A stretch of 64,000 bases of DNA from Pachyseris speciosa (GCA_016490735.1 JAEMWC010000102.1:212501-276500); one strand, 5' to 3'; numbered from the stretch's first letter, positions 13,401 to 25,040 are shown. The notes: a model not told the origin generated them from the sequence alone. Translations and numbers: made by a program.

Positions 13401-15040
13401 GGCAACAGTAGCACACTCCGACGAAACATCTGGATGCCAATGGTAACCTTGGTGATACTTGAGCAATTATAATGAAAATGAAAACAAGAATTATTAAAGG
13501 CAACAGTAGCACACTCCGACGAAACATCTGGATACCACTGGTAACCTTGGTGATAGTTGAACAGTTATAGTGAAAATGAAAGGAAGAATTGTTAAAGGCA
13601 ACAGTAACACACTCCGACGAAACATCTGGATGCCACTGGTAACCTTGGTGATAGTTGAACAGTTATAATGAAAATGAAAACAAGAATTGTTAAAGGCAAC
13701 AGTAACACACTCCGACGAAACATCTGGATGCCACTGGTAACCTTGGTGATACTTGAGCAGTTAAAATGAAAATTAAAACAAGAACTATTGTTAAAGGCAA
13801 CAGTAACACACTCCGACGAAACATCTGGATGCCAATGGTAACCTTGGTTATACTTGAGCAGTTAAAATGAAAATGAAAACAAGAATTGTTATAGGCAACA
13901 GTAGCACACTCCGACGAAACATCTGGATGCCACTGGTAACCTTGGTGATACTTGAGCAGTTAAAATGAAAATGAAAACAAGAATTGTTAAAGGCAGCAGT
14001 AACACACTCCGACGAAACATCTGGATGCCACTGGTAACCTTGGTGATAGTTGAACAGTTATAATGAAAATGAAAACAAGAATTGTTAAAGGCAACAGTAA
14101 CACACTCCGACGAAACATCTGGATGCCACTGGTAACCTTGGTGATACTTGAGCAGTTAAAATGAAAATTAAAACAAGAACTATTGTTAAAGGCAACAGTA
14201 ACACACTCCGACGAAACATCTGGATGCCAATGGTAACCTTGGTGATACTTGAGCAGTTAAAATGAAAATGAAAACAAGAATTGTTATAGGCAACAGTAGC
14301 ACACTCCGACGAAACATCTGGATGCCACTGGTAACCTTGGTGATACTTGAGCAGTTAAAATGAAAATGAAAACAAGAATTGTTAAAGGCAACAGTAACAC
14401 ACTTCGACGAAACATCTGGATGCCACTGGTAACCTTGGTGATACTTGAGCAGTTAAAATGGAAATGAAAACAAGAATTGTTATAGGCAACAGTAGCACAC
14501 TCCGACGAAACATTTGGATGCCACTGGTAACCTTGGTGATACTTGAGCAGTTAAAATGAAAATGAAAACAAGAATTGTTAAAGGCAACAGTAGCACACTC
14601 CGACGAAACATCTGGATGCCACTGGTAACCTTGGTGATACGTGAGCAGTTAAAATGGAAATGAAAACAAGAATTGTTATAGGCAACAGTAGCACACTCCG
14701 ACGAAACATTTGGATGCCACTGGTAACCTTGGTGATACTTGAGCAGTTAAAATGAAAATGAAAACAAGAATTGTTAAAGGCAACAGTAGCACACTCCGAC
14801 AAAACATCTGGATGCCACTGGTAGCCTTGGTGATAGTTGATCAGTTATAATGAAAATGAAAACAAGAATTGTTAAAGGCAACAGCAGCACACTCCGACGA
14901 TACATCTGAATGCCACTGGTAACCTTGGTGATACTTGGTGATACAGTTAAAATGAAAACAAGAATTGCTGAAGGCAACAGCAGCACACTCTGACAATACA
15001 TCTGGATGTTACTGATAACGTTGGTGATTCCTGAGCAATT
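10500..15040. repeat. ~98-bp satellite array, about 46 monomers
   Basis: Monomers of about 98 bases (core ATCTGGATGCCACTGGTAAC, then a GAAAATGAAAACAAGAATTG tract) repeat head to tail with a few percent divergence. Variant monomers recur at fixed distances, showing higher-order blocks: the block near 11534-11960 reappears at 13200-13626. Open frames of 70-90 codons on the minus strand are by-products of the period and are not genes. Confidence 0.95.
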
Positions 15041-15042
15041 TA

Positions 15043-15183
15043 TTTTGTATATTTTTCTTATTTTATGCTATTTGAGACTAGATCAACAGATTGGAAAAGA
15101 TGCAAATTGTTTACATCTTTTCCAATCTGTTGATCTAGTCTCAAATAGCATAAAATCAAAAAATATACAAAATAAATTGCTCA
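15043..15183. repeat. Long hairpin beside the satellite array (left copy)
   Basis: Two arms of about 65 bases (TTTATGCTATTTGAGACTAG and onwards) are near-perfect inverse copies around a short loop. The same hairpin, in opposite orientation, borders the array in the right copy at about 46165-46318, so it is a fixed part of the element. Function is unknown. Confidence 0.85.
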
Positions 15184-16907
15184 GGAAAAAATGCCATCTT
15201 CTCAATGGGGAGTGCATGCCCCACAGTATCTTCTACATTTCTCAAGATATTCATTTTTGTGGGACCTGATAAAAAAAATGGCCATTTGTCATAAATGAGC
15301 TGCTGACTGCATTGACACCAACTAGCAACAATACATGTAAGCCATTGATTTCCAGTTACGAAACATCCCAGAGTATTTTTTTAATGTTTAGTCTTAACCA
15401 TTTTACATACCTGAAATTGAACTAACATGGATATTGTGTTTTCCAATTTCTGTTTGTTGTCCAGTCTTCTTTTGCACTCTCAGTTGGTCCCATTGAAGGA
15501 CTCTGGACCATAACTTCTCAGTGCCCAGTTAGCCTCCTGCAGGGAATTAATCTTGTAGGCAACAAAGCCAAAGAATCAAGAAGCTGCTAAGTATTTTGTC
15601 TTTCCATGTGTGACATTGCAAAGAGTTGAATACTGCTCAGCTCCTCCTCCAACAAAAATTCAAGATCATCATGTATCCCGGTTGATCTGTAGGAAAGGAG
15701 AGGGAGTGGAGAACTGTGATACTTATAAAGAGATATAATTTTAAAATGCCTAAGGTGGGGAAATTTGATCCAGTTTTACCAAATTTCAGGCCCTGGTGTG
15801 GGATTTTGACCAAAAATTATTTTGAAAAGTCAAATGTCCTAATATGTCCGAGTTACCCCCCTCTTGTTCTTATAAACATTGATAAGTAGCAAACTACAAT
15901 TTTATCCTGTTCTAGGAATCCCTCTTATCCCCCTCAATAAGGCCTAAGACACGAAAATAACTTGTTTCAGGAAATGTGAGCATAATTTACGAGTGACATT
16001 GTGCGGATTTCGTAAAGGGAACGGGAATTACCTTTCGTTGACGGGGTCTGTTGTAGTATTTTGGTCCTCAGATAGTGAGTATTTACTCCTCTGTCGCGAA
16101 ATCTGTTCCTTGGGATTTATTTTTCGTGCTACAAGAACTATTTCGCGCCACTCGCAATGGAAAGCCCCTGATCAGTGTTTCCGAGTGCAAGGTTCGCAGA
16201 AAAAAAAATTGAGAATTTCTCTAAGCTTACCTTTTTGGGGCAGCTACGTGACAGGGTTAGTAATAAGCAGCCAATGTCTTCATCCATGTCTTGTGAAACA
16301 AACGATGATGACCCTGACATTTGCAAACGGCGATTCGTTTGATTCTTCATCACAGGATTCGAACTACTCGCGGCCGTGCGAGTGCTCGTTTATACGTCGG
16401 CTTGAGCTTCGCAAAGTACGCTAATGACAAGGCTGTTTAAAAAGCATCTTAGCTGCTCAAAGATCTCCTCTTGATATAATTGCCAATCTCGTGCACGGAG
16501 AAAGGAATGCCGCAATTAATCCAAATGATGAGGCAACGATTTCATCCTCTGAAGAAGCTTTTCCTCGATACGGTTCTCCATCTATCGTCTGTAAAGCTCT
16601 TCGCGTTGAATACCCGGACAATATCCTCCGGAAAGCGTGCTGGTAGGGAATATTCCTCGAGAAATATTCCTCGGAGCCATCGACACACTTCTACGTGGCT
16701 CTGTTTTCTCAAATGACTGCGGAAACGAGACAACATGACTGAACGCACCTCAATCGTCAAGACTAAATTTGATACTGACATATTAATCCTATTTGATCCG
16801 TGTTCACCTCTCTTTGTTGACAGAAGTTTAATTAAGGAGTAAACCGCAATTTTAATTAGTTCAGAAATCAAGTACTTCCAGTTTAGGCCCACTTGCGTCT
16901 CCTCATG
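15184..16907. other. Unassigned right part of satellite element
   Basis: This segment is conserved in inverse orientation at about 44488-46160. Open frames on both strands are broken differently in the two copies, so I see no evidence of coding. No domain is recognisable. Confidence 0.5.
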
Positions 16908-17533
16908 AGACAGTGACATAAAATAGACAGCCAGTAAAAATAATTGAATAAGCCGACAAAAAAAATCTTGTTTAATTTTGACCAGAACGGAGCTTCATAG
17001 CTAAGGTCTTACAAAATTACCCGTCTCCTCCCCTACAGCGCTTCAATGGGATTTTTGGCGGAATTGGTACGTACGGATAACTAAACAACCAACTTTGAGA
17101 GATCGAGCATTACGTTATGGTGAACTAGCATATTTGTGTCATCAGCAATAGCAATGTTCATTGTTAAACACGGGTATTGATACGTAACATTTGATGATGA
17201 ATTATCAACTTGAAAGTTGAATTCTGAAGTTCAATTTTGGCGGGATTGGAGCGCCTTTGGTAACTCAACATTCGACTTCGAGATTCAAACGTCATCTTTT
17301 GCTGACAGCCCATGTGCCAAGGCCATTGTTGATATATAAACTTGAATGTTGATGGATAAAGTTGAATGTTGAACCGTCACTTTGAAAGTTGATGTCGAAA
17401 GTTTCAATGTTTGTGATACAAAGTACAAAGTTGAAGAGTGGAATATTATGTTGAGGTTTGCCAAGTTAATGGTTAAACTGTCAAGTTGAATGTTGTGATC
17501 AACTTTGATTTTTGGCGGGGATGGAACTCCATA

Positions 17534-18892
17534 TTAAACTGCGGGACCATGTTATATGCGAGCGCGAGACAATTGAAATTCGAGTATGTCAGCTAGTACT
17601 GAAGTATTTCAGTTATAAGCTCTTGTAAGAGACATTAAAACTGTCAACAGTCAATAAACGCCATTATTTTCCTGGCCGTGACGTACAATTATAATTTTGG
17701 TCGCTTCCCCCTGATCTTTTGATTGACACCCTGCCAATTGCAACTCCAGTTGTCTGGAGCTCGTCAAAAAAGCGGCCGTGTTGGAACTGAGTGGAAGCGT
17801 TCGTGTCGATTTATGAGTAAACCATGGAAGTCGTGGAGGAAACTGGGATGCCCAAAAATCCCTCTTCCCGTCGCAAGTGAAAGTATGAATCACGTAAGTA
17901 CTCTGTGAATTGTTACATATTCATTAATACCCCGGTAATTAATTCGCTATTAAGTGTATCAGCAAAACTTTAATCCCTGTCTCAACCTGAATCACGTAAA
18001 CAGCCACGCCACTTTGAGAAAAAAAATCGAGACTGCCAGACGCACGTAAACATACGATACTGCGAGACACGTGAAATTCGGCTAAAATTATGCGAGCCCC
18101 ATCGTATGGGAAGGACCATTCGCCACTCATAATTCACATATTTTGTAAATGAAATAATACACAGAATACACAAAGGACGGTTATTGTCATTCCTTCTCAC
18201 GCAACGATAGTGAAGGTACGACAGTAAACACATGTTAAGTTCTCACTTAATGCTTTGAAACTGGAGCTTTGAGATTTGCTCTTCATTTTAAAGGATATCA
18301 CAATTATAAATATTGCCATGGAAGTTTTCAGCATTAAAGTAATTGATAGCAAAGTGCTCCAGAAGTGAAGTACAGTAGATCTGTCATTTCTTAAATTTGA
18401 AGGAACTTAATTATTTTGCTGTTTGTCTCTCCATGTCTTATTTTAGTGCTTGCATTTGAGTATCAGGTTTTGATTTTGCACATATGTTGTCTAAATGTCA
18501 CAACAGTATTCAAGAAGAATTGTTGAAAACAAATCATTCCTGCTTCACTTTAGCTGGTTCACTTTTTTTGGAGAAGGTATACCAAATAGATTTGAATAAT
18601 TTATGGCTTTCAAAGAGAAAAACCAAGCAATTAATTGCCTGTCATCTAGTAAGCTTTATGGCTTATTTTCCACAAAGGTGAACTTTGTAGAAAATAAAGT
18701 AAGTAAACTAGTCAATAAAGGGAGAGACAGACTATACATAAAAGCAATTATTCTTACACTTAAGTGAAGGTGAGTAGTAGTCAATGTTTTAAGTACCAAT
18801 GTGCTATGCAGTTTAGTGAATATCAACCACTATTCACCCTCACTTTGGGATTATTCATCTGATATCATTAGTAATTAATAATAGTTACTTAG
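17534..18892. other. EnSpm interior, no supported gene
   Basis: This lies between the composite element and the last exon of the accessory gene. A plus-strand open frame ends at a consensus donor (CAC|GTAAGTAC at 17893/17894), which could mark an exon of a further cargo gene, but I found no matching acceptor with family features. Otherwise I see nothing. Confidence 0.4.
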
Positions 18893-21800
18893 CTAGACTG
18901 AAGTATTTTCACTTGCCCATGCTGGGCAGTCATCAGGCTGTTGACGAGTGGACAACAACTCACAACACAGTCTTTGGATAGAGCGGTCCCTGCTGCGCTT
19001 GCTCTGCTGGCCTGCATAAAATTTATCCAGGGCCTTCTTTCGTTTTGTGAGTTTCCTGCTTTCCCAAGTCAGCTCTCTGACAGAGTAAACAGGTTTGTCA
19101 GCTTCATCAACATCTGTATCCTCTGAACTCATGAAGTCCTCAGTTAGGACTTCAGCCATCTGTGCCTTTTTCCCCCTGTCCCATCCAATTTTATCCAAAG
19201 CAAGTGTCCTTCATGTTATTTTCTGTACCAACAAATGACAAAAAAAAAGATCATCAAAAAGTGTTGATTTTTTTAGAGGGAGTGCCCCAGAATTGGAGGA
19301 ATATTCCTAAGTAGCAGGTAAGTAAACTTGGTGCAATATTGATTTCAAAAGTACAAACTGAAGCTGTTTATGTTGAGTATGTGTTATGAAGCCAGCACTA
19401 CTTCAAAGTTAAATGAAAGCTCTTGGCCCAATGCAACTAGGAATATTCCTAATCTAATGATGTCTGCCTTAAATGAAATGCATGTACATTACCATGATGA
19501 TAATAACAATAATCTAACAGAAAAATGCTAGATATATTTGTAAAGCAGAGACTTCAAACTAATTGATTGTATTTTTTTACTGGTACCCACACATCTGGTA
19601 GAGATAGATGAGGAGGAGTTAGTTTTTTTTTCCCTTAGGAAATACCAGCCAAGGTTCAAATACTTTGTGGCCTCTTTATAGCAGAATTAAGGCTGATCTG
19701 GAGACAGTTTTCATTCCAGTAGTGCTTCATGATGGAATGATATGGGTAATCAAAACCTCACCTCTCTTTTTCTACCCTGCCTTCGACATATCCTCTTGTG
19801 TTCCTCATAACTACCACTTTTCTTTTTGTGGTCTGTTTCATAGGTGGACAGGAAGTAGCGTCTAAATGATGCTAATTAGAAAAAAAGAAATAGAACTTAT
19901 GAACAGGCCATGAAAAAAAGCCTAAAAACTAATATATTAGCTCACTGAATTGTAATACATTTAATTATACTTCATTTAGACAAGCTGCTCCCATCAGGTT
20001 AGTATTCCCACATCTGTGGCATGCCACATGTATGCAACCAAGTTCACTCCCCCACCCCCCACCACTCTCTCCCACCATTTAGACTGTGGAATTGGACCAA
20101 ATTAAAGAAAAATTAAGCACTCATGAATTCTAGTGTTGCACTGTAAAGGTTCATTCAACAAAATGCAATATGCTGAGTTTTAAATTGCTGTTACCTTCTA
20201 TCTCAGCATTAGACCACTGGCACTTTTCAGGGCCACCAACATAGTGGAACAGCTCTTCTCTGACTTTTCCATAAATTTGACAGTTATTAGCTGAATCCAC
20301 ACTAAAATGAGTAAAAACAAAAGTGCCCTTATTGACATCTCATGGCACAAGACAATCAATTAATGCACTGATTCCATTATGTAAATATTAAACATACATA
20401 ATAATTTCACAAACTTCAAACTGTAGTGCCAGTAAGACAAAAATGTTGTCTCAACGCATTATATACTGCTAAAATCCATATTGCCATTACCAGGTAGTCA
20501 GAAAGGTGAGGCATCAGACACATTTACATGTATGTAAACTAATGTTTTTTAAAAGTGTTGTACTATTCTTTACCACGTACCTTTCATCAAGATAAAATCC
20601 ATGGAATTCATCAGACTGTTTAAGTGTCTTGTACACCTTTCGTAGTGTACGCTATGAAAAAATACAATTATAGTTTCACTTGAGAAGATGATATGTGTAT
20701 ACAGTGGTACCAGGCGTTAACAGCACATTACAAGTTAGTAGCAAATAGAATCTTAAGGAATGGTGTAGGGTGAGTGGAGCCCAAAGAAAGCATAGCTTGT
20801 AATAATGTGGACCCCACCTAGTGGTACACAAATAATAAAGGCTTAGCAGATTTTAAACAAAACAAAACAGTGACAACAAAGCATGTTACTCTTATGCTAT
20901 CATGATTGGTTTTAATCAGACCCAACAATCCCATTTGATATAATTATGTTATGGGTTACGCCAGCATTATGGCACTGGTAGCAGTTTATCCACTTGGGTG
21001 AAGAACATGAAACAAGTTTCTCAGCCATTTGCATTTCCATGTCAATGCTATACCTGCTCACTCTCTTGTAAGTGGTATACAAAAAACAATAGCTAGCAAT
21101 AAAGGGAAATAGCAAAGACATCTCCATGCATGGTTTTTGTCTGACCAAGGGAATAGCATTTGACTGATGTAAAGCAAATGAATATTTTCGGTGTCTTCAC
21201 AGCTTTCTTGAATGAATTACAAAGAAGTGAGTTCAGTGGCAGGATGGTTGCAGCTTATCATAGAGAGAGGACTGCAAATTGTAACTGGGATGGTGAGAAC
21301 AATATCTCATCCCCTGAGTATATATATGCAAGTTATGAAACATTTTTCAACATAGCAGTTTACCATAGCAACACTTTAAACCATTACAACAAACCTCAGT
21401 TAACTAAGAGCTTTAAACAACAATGACTCCAAAATGATCTCAGTGATCCCCATTGTTTATTGTTAGGAATTAGTTAGCATAATAAATTAAAACGTTTTGA
21501 AAATTTAAAAAAATTCTAAGACTGGATTCAGAGCCACCTTAAATTTGCAAAATGTTTGATCTTGACATGCTAATCACTTTTCAATGATAAAAATGGGGGT
21601 CACCGAGCTTGTTTCACATTTTCACATAAAGCTAAAATTAGGGGTGTTTCTAACAGGCTATAATGCTTTGTGGAAAAGTGTTCTTAAATAGCCTACCAAT
21701 GATTATAATAATAATGATTGGCTATTTATTTGATATTATTATAAAGGTAACAACTTATGAAGTTTTGTAGTGATCATCCATCAAAATGCAAGAGCTGGGA

Positions 21801-22221
21801 ACTGCTAGAAACCGGTGATAGTCACCTTAATTAGCGTTCGTTTAAGGCCAACTATGGAGGTAAGCTTAATCTAATGGTTGAATTTTCTGCAAATGATATT
21901 CAATTTTTAGTCAAGCATATTTGGGTCGCAGTATTTGTCAAATTAACAGAAAAAGAAGCATATACTCACTCGACATGCTGGTGACACCTGAACTTTGTTT
22001 TTCTTTCTGCTGGCGGATAATCGACGGGCCTGAGAACTACGGTCATCCCGTCGTTCTTTTAACTTTTCCAGCTCCTCTAAGACGGTATGCATCACCCTAT
22101 TATGATCCTCATCCCTGGCCTTGAGTTCCTCCCTCAATTTTTGATTTTCTAAAATAACCTCTCGGTTAGATTTAACGGCCTCCTCGAGAAGAATTGTGTG
22201 CTGGTCACTGAAATCCGCCAT
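18893..22221 (-). pseudogene. EnSpm accessory protein, five exons, one in-frame stop
   Basis: Five minus-strand exons join in frame: 22221-21970, 20651-20581, 20301-20195, 19871-19762 and 19222-18893. Each has GT..AG borders and matching phases. The product of about 290 residues starts with MADFSDQH, has a coiled coil at residues 10-55 (EEAVKSNREVILENQKLREE), then RTLRKVYKTLKQSDEFHGFY, a Cys/Trp block (GGPEKCQWSNAEIE), a basic segment (RRYFLSTYETDHKKK) and a C-terminal part with acidic and basic patches ending PAWASENTSV. Coral EnSpm elements, from memory, carry a comparable second gene, possibly playing a TnpA-like DNA-binding role. The last exon opens with KIT followed by TGA at 19213-19211, then continues in frame. 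Start: ATG at 22221, 237 bases from the divergent kinase ATG. Confidence 0.75.
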
Positions 22222-22456
22222 CGTCCTTAAACTGAACACTTTGTGTTTGGCGCGCGCGCGGAATTAATTTATGATAATCAATACTATCCTATGACATCAT
22301 TAGAACTGCCGCTGATACGTCGTAACTGAGCACACTGTAGACTACATCAGCGGTCTCGATAATTTTGGAGGGAAGGAAAATGCGCGAAAAATAAGGTTTA
22401 TTTTGGTCTTGGTTTCGGTAAGCGAGTTTTTACTCAGGTCATTTGCGTTTTTTGAC
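22222..22456. promoter_or_regulatory. Putative bidirectional promoter between accessory gene and kinase
   Basis: Only 235 bases separate the divergent start codons. The segment holds a (GC)n-rich patch, GGCGCGCGCGCGG at about 22249, and a CRE-like TGACATCA at about 22291. The layout implies shared control; no transcript evidence is available here. Confidence 0.4.
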
Positions 22457-24252
22457 ATGCCAAAGAGAAGCAGAGAGAACACTAAGGAAGAGATTAAGCG
22501 AATGCGTTCGAAACGGAAGAAGAGAAAACGCAAGCAACGTCTTATGGACCGAAGAAAAGAGGTTTACAAAGGGCTTCTTGCCCATGTGGAAGAAGAAAGA
22601 GCAGGTATGGAGAAGCAGCGGAAAGTGTACGCGTGCCTCTCTCGGAAGTACTATGATCGGTTAAACTCCCTTCATAAAAGAGAACAGAACATGGTCATTA
22701 AAGGGTCAATACCGGCGCGTGGTCCTAGCCAGCGTGAGGTAAGTAGTCCCCGAAACACAATAAGTTGTATCTTCAGATATATCTGGTACATCAAGATAAT
22801 AACTTAAGTTATTACCTTCCGCATAGCCCCATGAATTAATTATACATATGTCGATCTCATACTAACCCTCTTCCGCAGGAACGACCGTGAACCAGATCTA
22901 GTACTTTTTCACTATCCACATCTGGGCAGTGCTGGGATATGGTTTTCTAAAGAGGGGTACGTGTGTATGGTGTGTGTGGGTAGGGGGGGGGGGGCTGTCA
23001 GGGGGAGGGTAGGGGAAAGAGGATTATATAAACTGTCATCCTCTGGAGCCTGGTATCATGTACTGATAGCCTCTTGATTTTACTACACAATTAAATTATT
23101 TTGTTTATCATCCATCCTCCTATAATTCCTTTGATTACAGGAGCAAATAAATATATATACGAGGCATTTTCAATATTTCCCTGGGGAAGGGATTAGCAAT
23201 ACTGGAATATTGGTAGCTTTCCTATTTGTCCAGGGCTAATGTATGGAGGGGTGGGGTTGGGTGAGAGTGAAGGACGGTTGAGGTCTAATTCATGACCCAG
23301 ATATCTAACTCTAGACACTTTGACTGAAATCTCCACTTAAGCATGTTGGGCTCTCCCTTACCACAAGGTTATACCTTAGGAACACTGGAAAAACTTTGCC
23401 ATTTCATTACAGGTGCTCACAAGAGACCTGTGCGAGGTACGCATAACAGAAATTGATCCTGCTCTCTTGGAAAGTCCTAAAAATACCCCTGCAGGAGTAA
23501 ACAACTTTCTTGGAGCAGGTGTGTTTGGCAGCTGTAAAAAAATGTTTTACAGAGGAATGCCTGTTGCTGTGAAAAGTTTTTACTCTGCATCAACAGAAGA
23601 TGTGAAAAGGGAAGCCCAGATAATGATGACTCTGCAGCACCAAAACATTCCATGCCTATTGGGAATTTCAACATCATCATCTCCTAAACTATTAGTACTC
23701 AATTATTATGCTGTCAATGATAAACCATTTACAATGCACACTGCTCTTCACAGTAATTCACTTCACCTCTGTCACTCAGAGTGGTGTAGCATTGCTTTGC
23801 AGCTGGCCCAAGCCATTTCATATGTGCACAGCAAAGGATTTATTCATCAAGACATTAAATCAGATAATGTACTTGTTTCTTATTGGAATAATGAATATCA
23901 TGCAATCCTAATTGACTTTGGCAAGTGTATCAGGTCAGTGTCTGGTTCTGTAAAGCACTTAACATTTGAGGAGCAACAAGAGTACCGTGAGAAGCATGGT
24001 CATGTAGCTCCAGAAATAATAGCTGGGCAAAGCCCACCAACTGTTGCAAGTGATATTTTCTCTTTTGGGAGATTAGTTGGTTTTATTGCCAGAAAGCTCA
24101 GTAATGGTGCCCTTAAGATTGTGGGTGAAAAATGCACTCACTCTGATCCTAAATCAAGACCAACGTTTTGTGTTGCAATTCAGCAACTTATTGTTATTAA
24201 GGACATGTTACAGCTACAAATAGCCCATGGGAGTACTGAGTTGCTTTCCTGA
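22457..24252 (+). CDS. Protein kinase carried by the EnSpm element
   Basis: Two exons, 22457-22738 and 23413-24252, join in phase 0 (donor GAG|GTAAGTAG, acceptor CATTACAG) to give 373 residues. Residues 1-94 are strongly basic with K/R runs like a nuclear signal (KRMRSKRKKRKRKQR) and a helical tail. Residues about 120-365 form a protein kinase domain: glycine loop GAGVFG, VAVK lysine, a possible helix-C Glu in REAQIM, catalytic loop HQDIKSDN, DFG, APE, SDIFSFG and the late SRPTF arginine. The catalytic Asp and Asn are present, but the usual HRD is HQD, so it is a non-RD kinase. All blocks needed for activity are visible and the frame is unbroken. The substrate and role in the element are unknown. 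It is probably serine/threonine specific (DIKSDN loop). Confidence 0.88.
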
Positions 24253-25040
24253 TGGCACATCAGTTGTTAGCAAGTGGCGAGATGGCACATCTTGTCAGTC
24301 AGTACTTTTGTGGTGCTACTGGGTTGTGAATCCTAGAGCAAGTGATTAGCATTTAGAGAAAAACAGTGCTATCTTAGTGGCCTTTTTGAGATACATGTAC
24401 CAAAGATATCAATGGTGTCTAATGAAATAGTTTATTAGTTTAAGGAAGCTGATTGGACAGCTAAAAAAATATACAAATAGCTCTATGGAAGTCACTGAAT
24501 ACAGAGGTTTACATGTTGTTTTATTATTTTTTATAGGCAAAAATGTCTCATTTATGATCTGTCATAGGGTAAGAATAATGGAGATGAGTTGTGTTTTAGA
24601 AAAAAATGCAAAAACCTTTAACCCCAAAGCTAATCCTTGCAACATGATTTTGCAGCTGGCATGAAGCTGCTTGAGCAACACGCATGCTGTTGTGATTAAT
24701 TTGTTTCTTGATAAAAGTTACTGCGGAACCCCGCTCTACAGACACCCATCTAATACGGACACCCACTTATAAAGGACAGTTTTTTAGTCCCAACAACTAA
24801 AAAGGGTCGTATATTTTCTCTCAAAGTACCTGGCAGTTTAATATGGACACCCAGTTAATGTGGACACTTTGGCATGGTTCCACTGTACATTCTGCTAAAA
24901 ATGAAACTACATTTGACCAGATTATAAGAATGGCCCATGAGAGTACTGAGTTGCTTTCCTGATGGCACATCAGTTGTTAGCAAGTGGTGAGATGGCACAT
25001 CTCATCAGTCAGTACTTCTGCATGTAGTGCTACTCAGTCA
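24223..25040 (+). repeat. Duplicated 3' end of the kinase gene
   Basis: About 100 bases spanning the last nine codons and early 3' region (24223-24325) recur at 24932-25040 with a few changes, in the same orientation. Between them lies AT-rich DNA including a piece with ACCCCGCTCTACAGACACCC and GTTCCACTGTAC, which resembles a common short non-autonomous repeat. Confidence 0.8.

Larger units (their letters stand above)
8274..16907. mobile_element. Satellite-bearing element, left copy (8.6 kb)
   Basis: The left end reads CATGACGAGACGCAGCGG and the right end, inverted, CATGAGGAGACGCAAGTGGG, so the ends form an imperfect terminal inverted repeat of about 40 bases. Just inside the left end is a small perfect hairpin (AAGGAATGCGGGG ... 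CCCCGCATTCCTT). In order it contains a Penelope RT fragment (minus), an inserted tRNA-like hairpin repeat, a poly(A)-rich tract, a region of repeated ACCTATTTCAGAC-like motifs, the ~98-bp satellite array, a 65-bp-stem hairpin, and about 1.7 kb of unassigned sequence. An inverted second copy lies at 44488-49196. It encodes no recognisable transposase. Confidence 0.8.
5845..17533. mobile_element. Composite element with ~630-bp inverted arms
   Basis: The left arm 5845-6469 and right arm 16908-17533 are near-perfect inverse copies, beginning TATGGAGTTCCATCCCCGCC and ending symmetrically at GTCACTGTCT / AGACAGTGAC. The arms are built of loose CAACATTCAACTTTG-type subrepeats. The whole is flanked by TTAAAC on both sides (5839-5844 and 17534-17539), which fits a 6-bp target duplication and one insertion event into the EnSpm. 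Between the arms lie a fold-back element and a satellite-bearing element. No transposase gene is visible, so it is non-autonomous or dead. The superfamily is not assigned. Confidence 0.75.

Noticed and set aside
10566..15001. Many 70-90-codon minus-strand frames rich in SCFHFHFNCSS
   Set aside because: They repeat with the satellite period on the minus strand and change frame from monomer to monomer; they are not genes.
10500..15040. CRISPR-like regular spacing
   Set aside because: The repeats are contiguous ~98-bp satellite monomers without unique spacers, in eukaryotic DNA.
16542..16919. 125-codon minus-strand frame in the satellite element
   Set aside because: The inverse copy near 44500-44800 is frame-shifted halfway, so it is not conserved as a protein.
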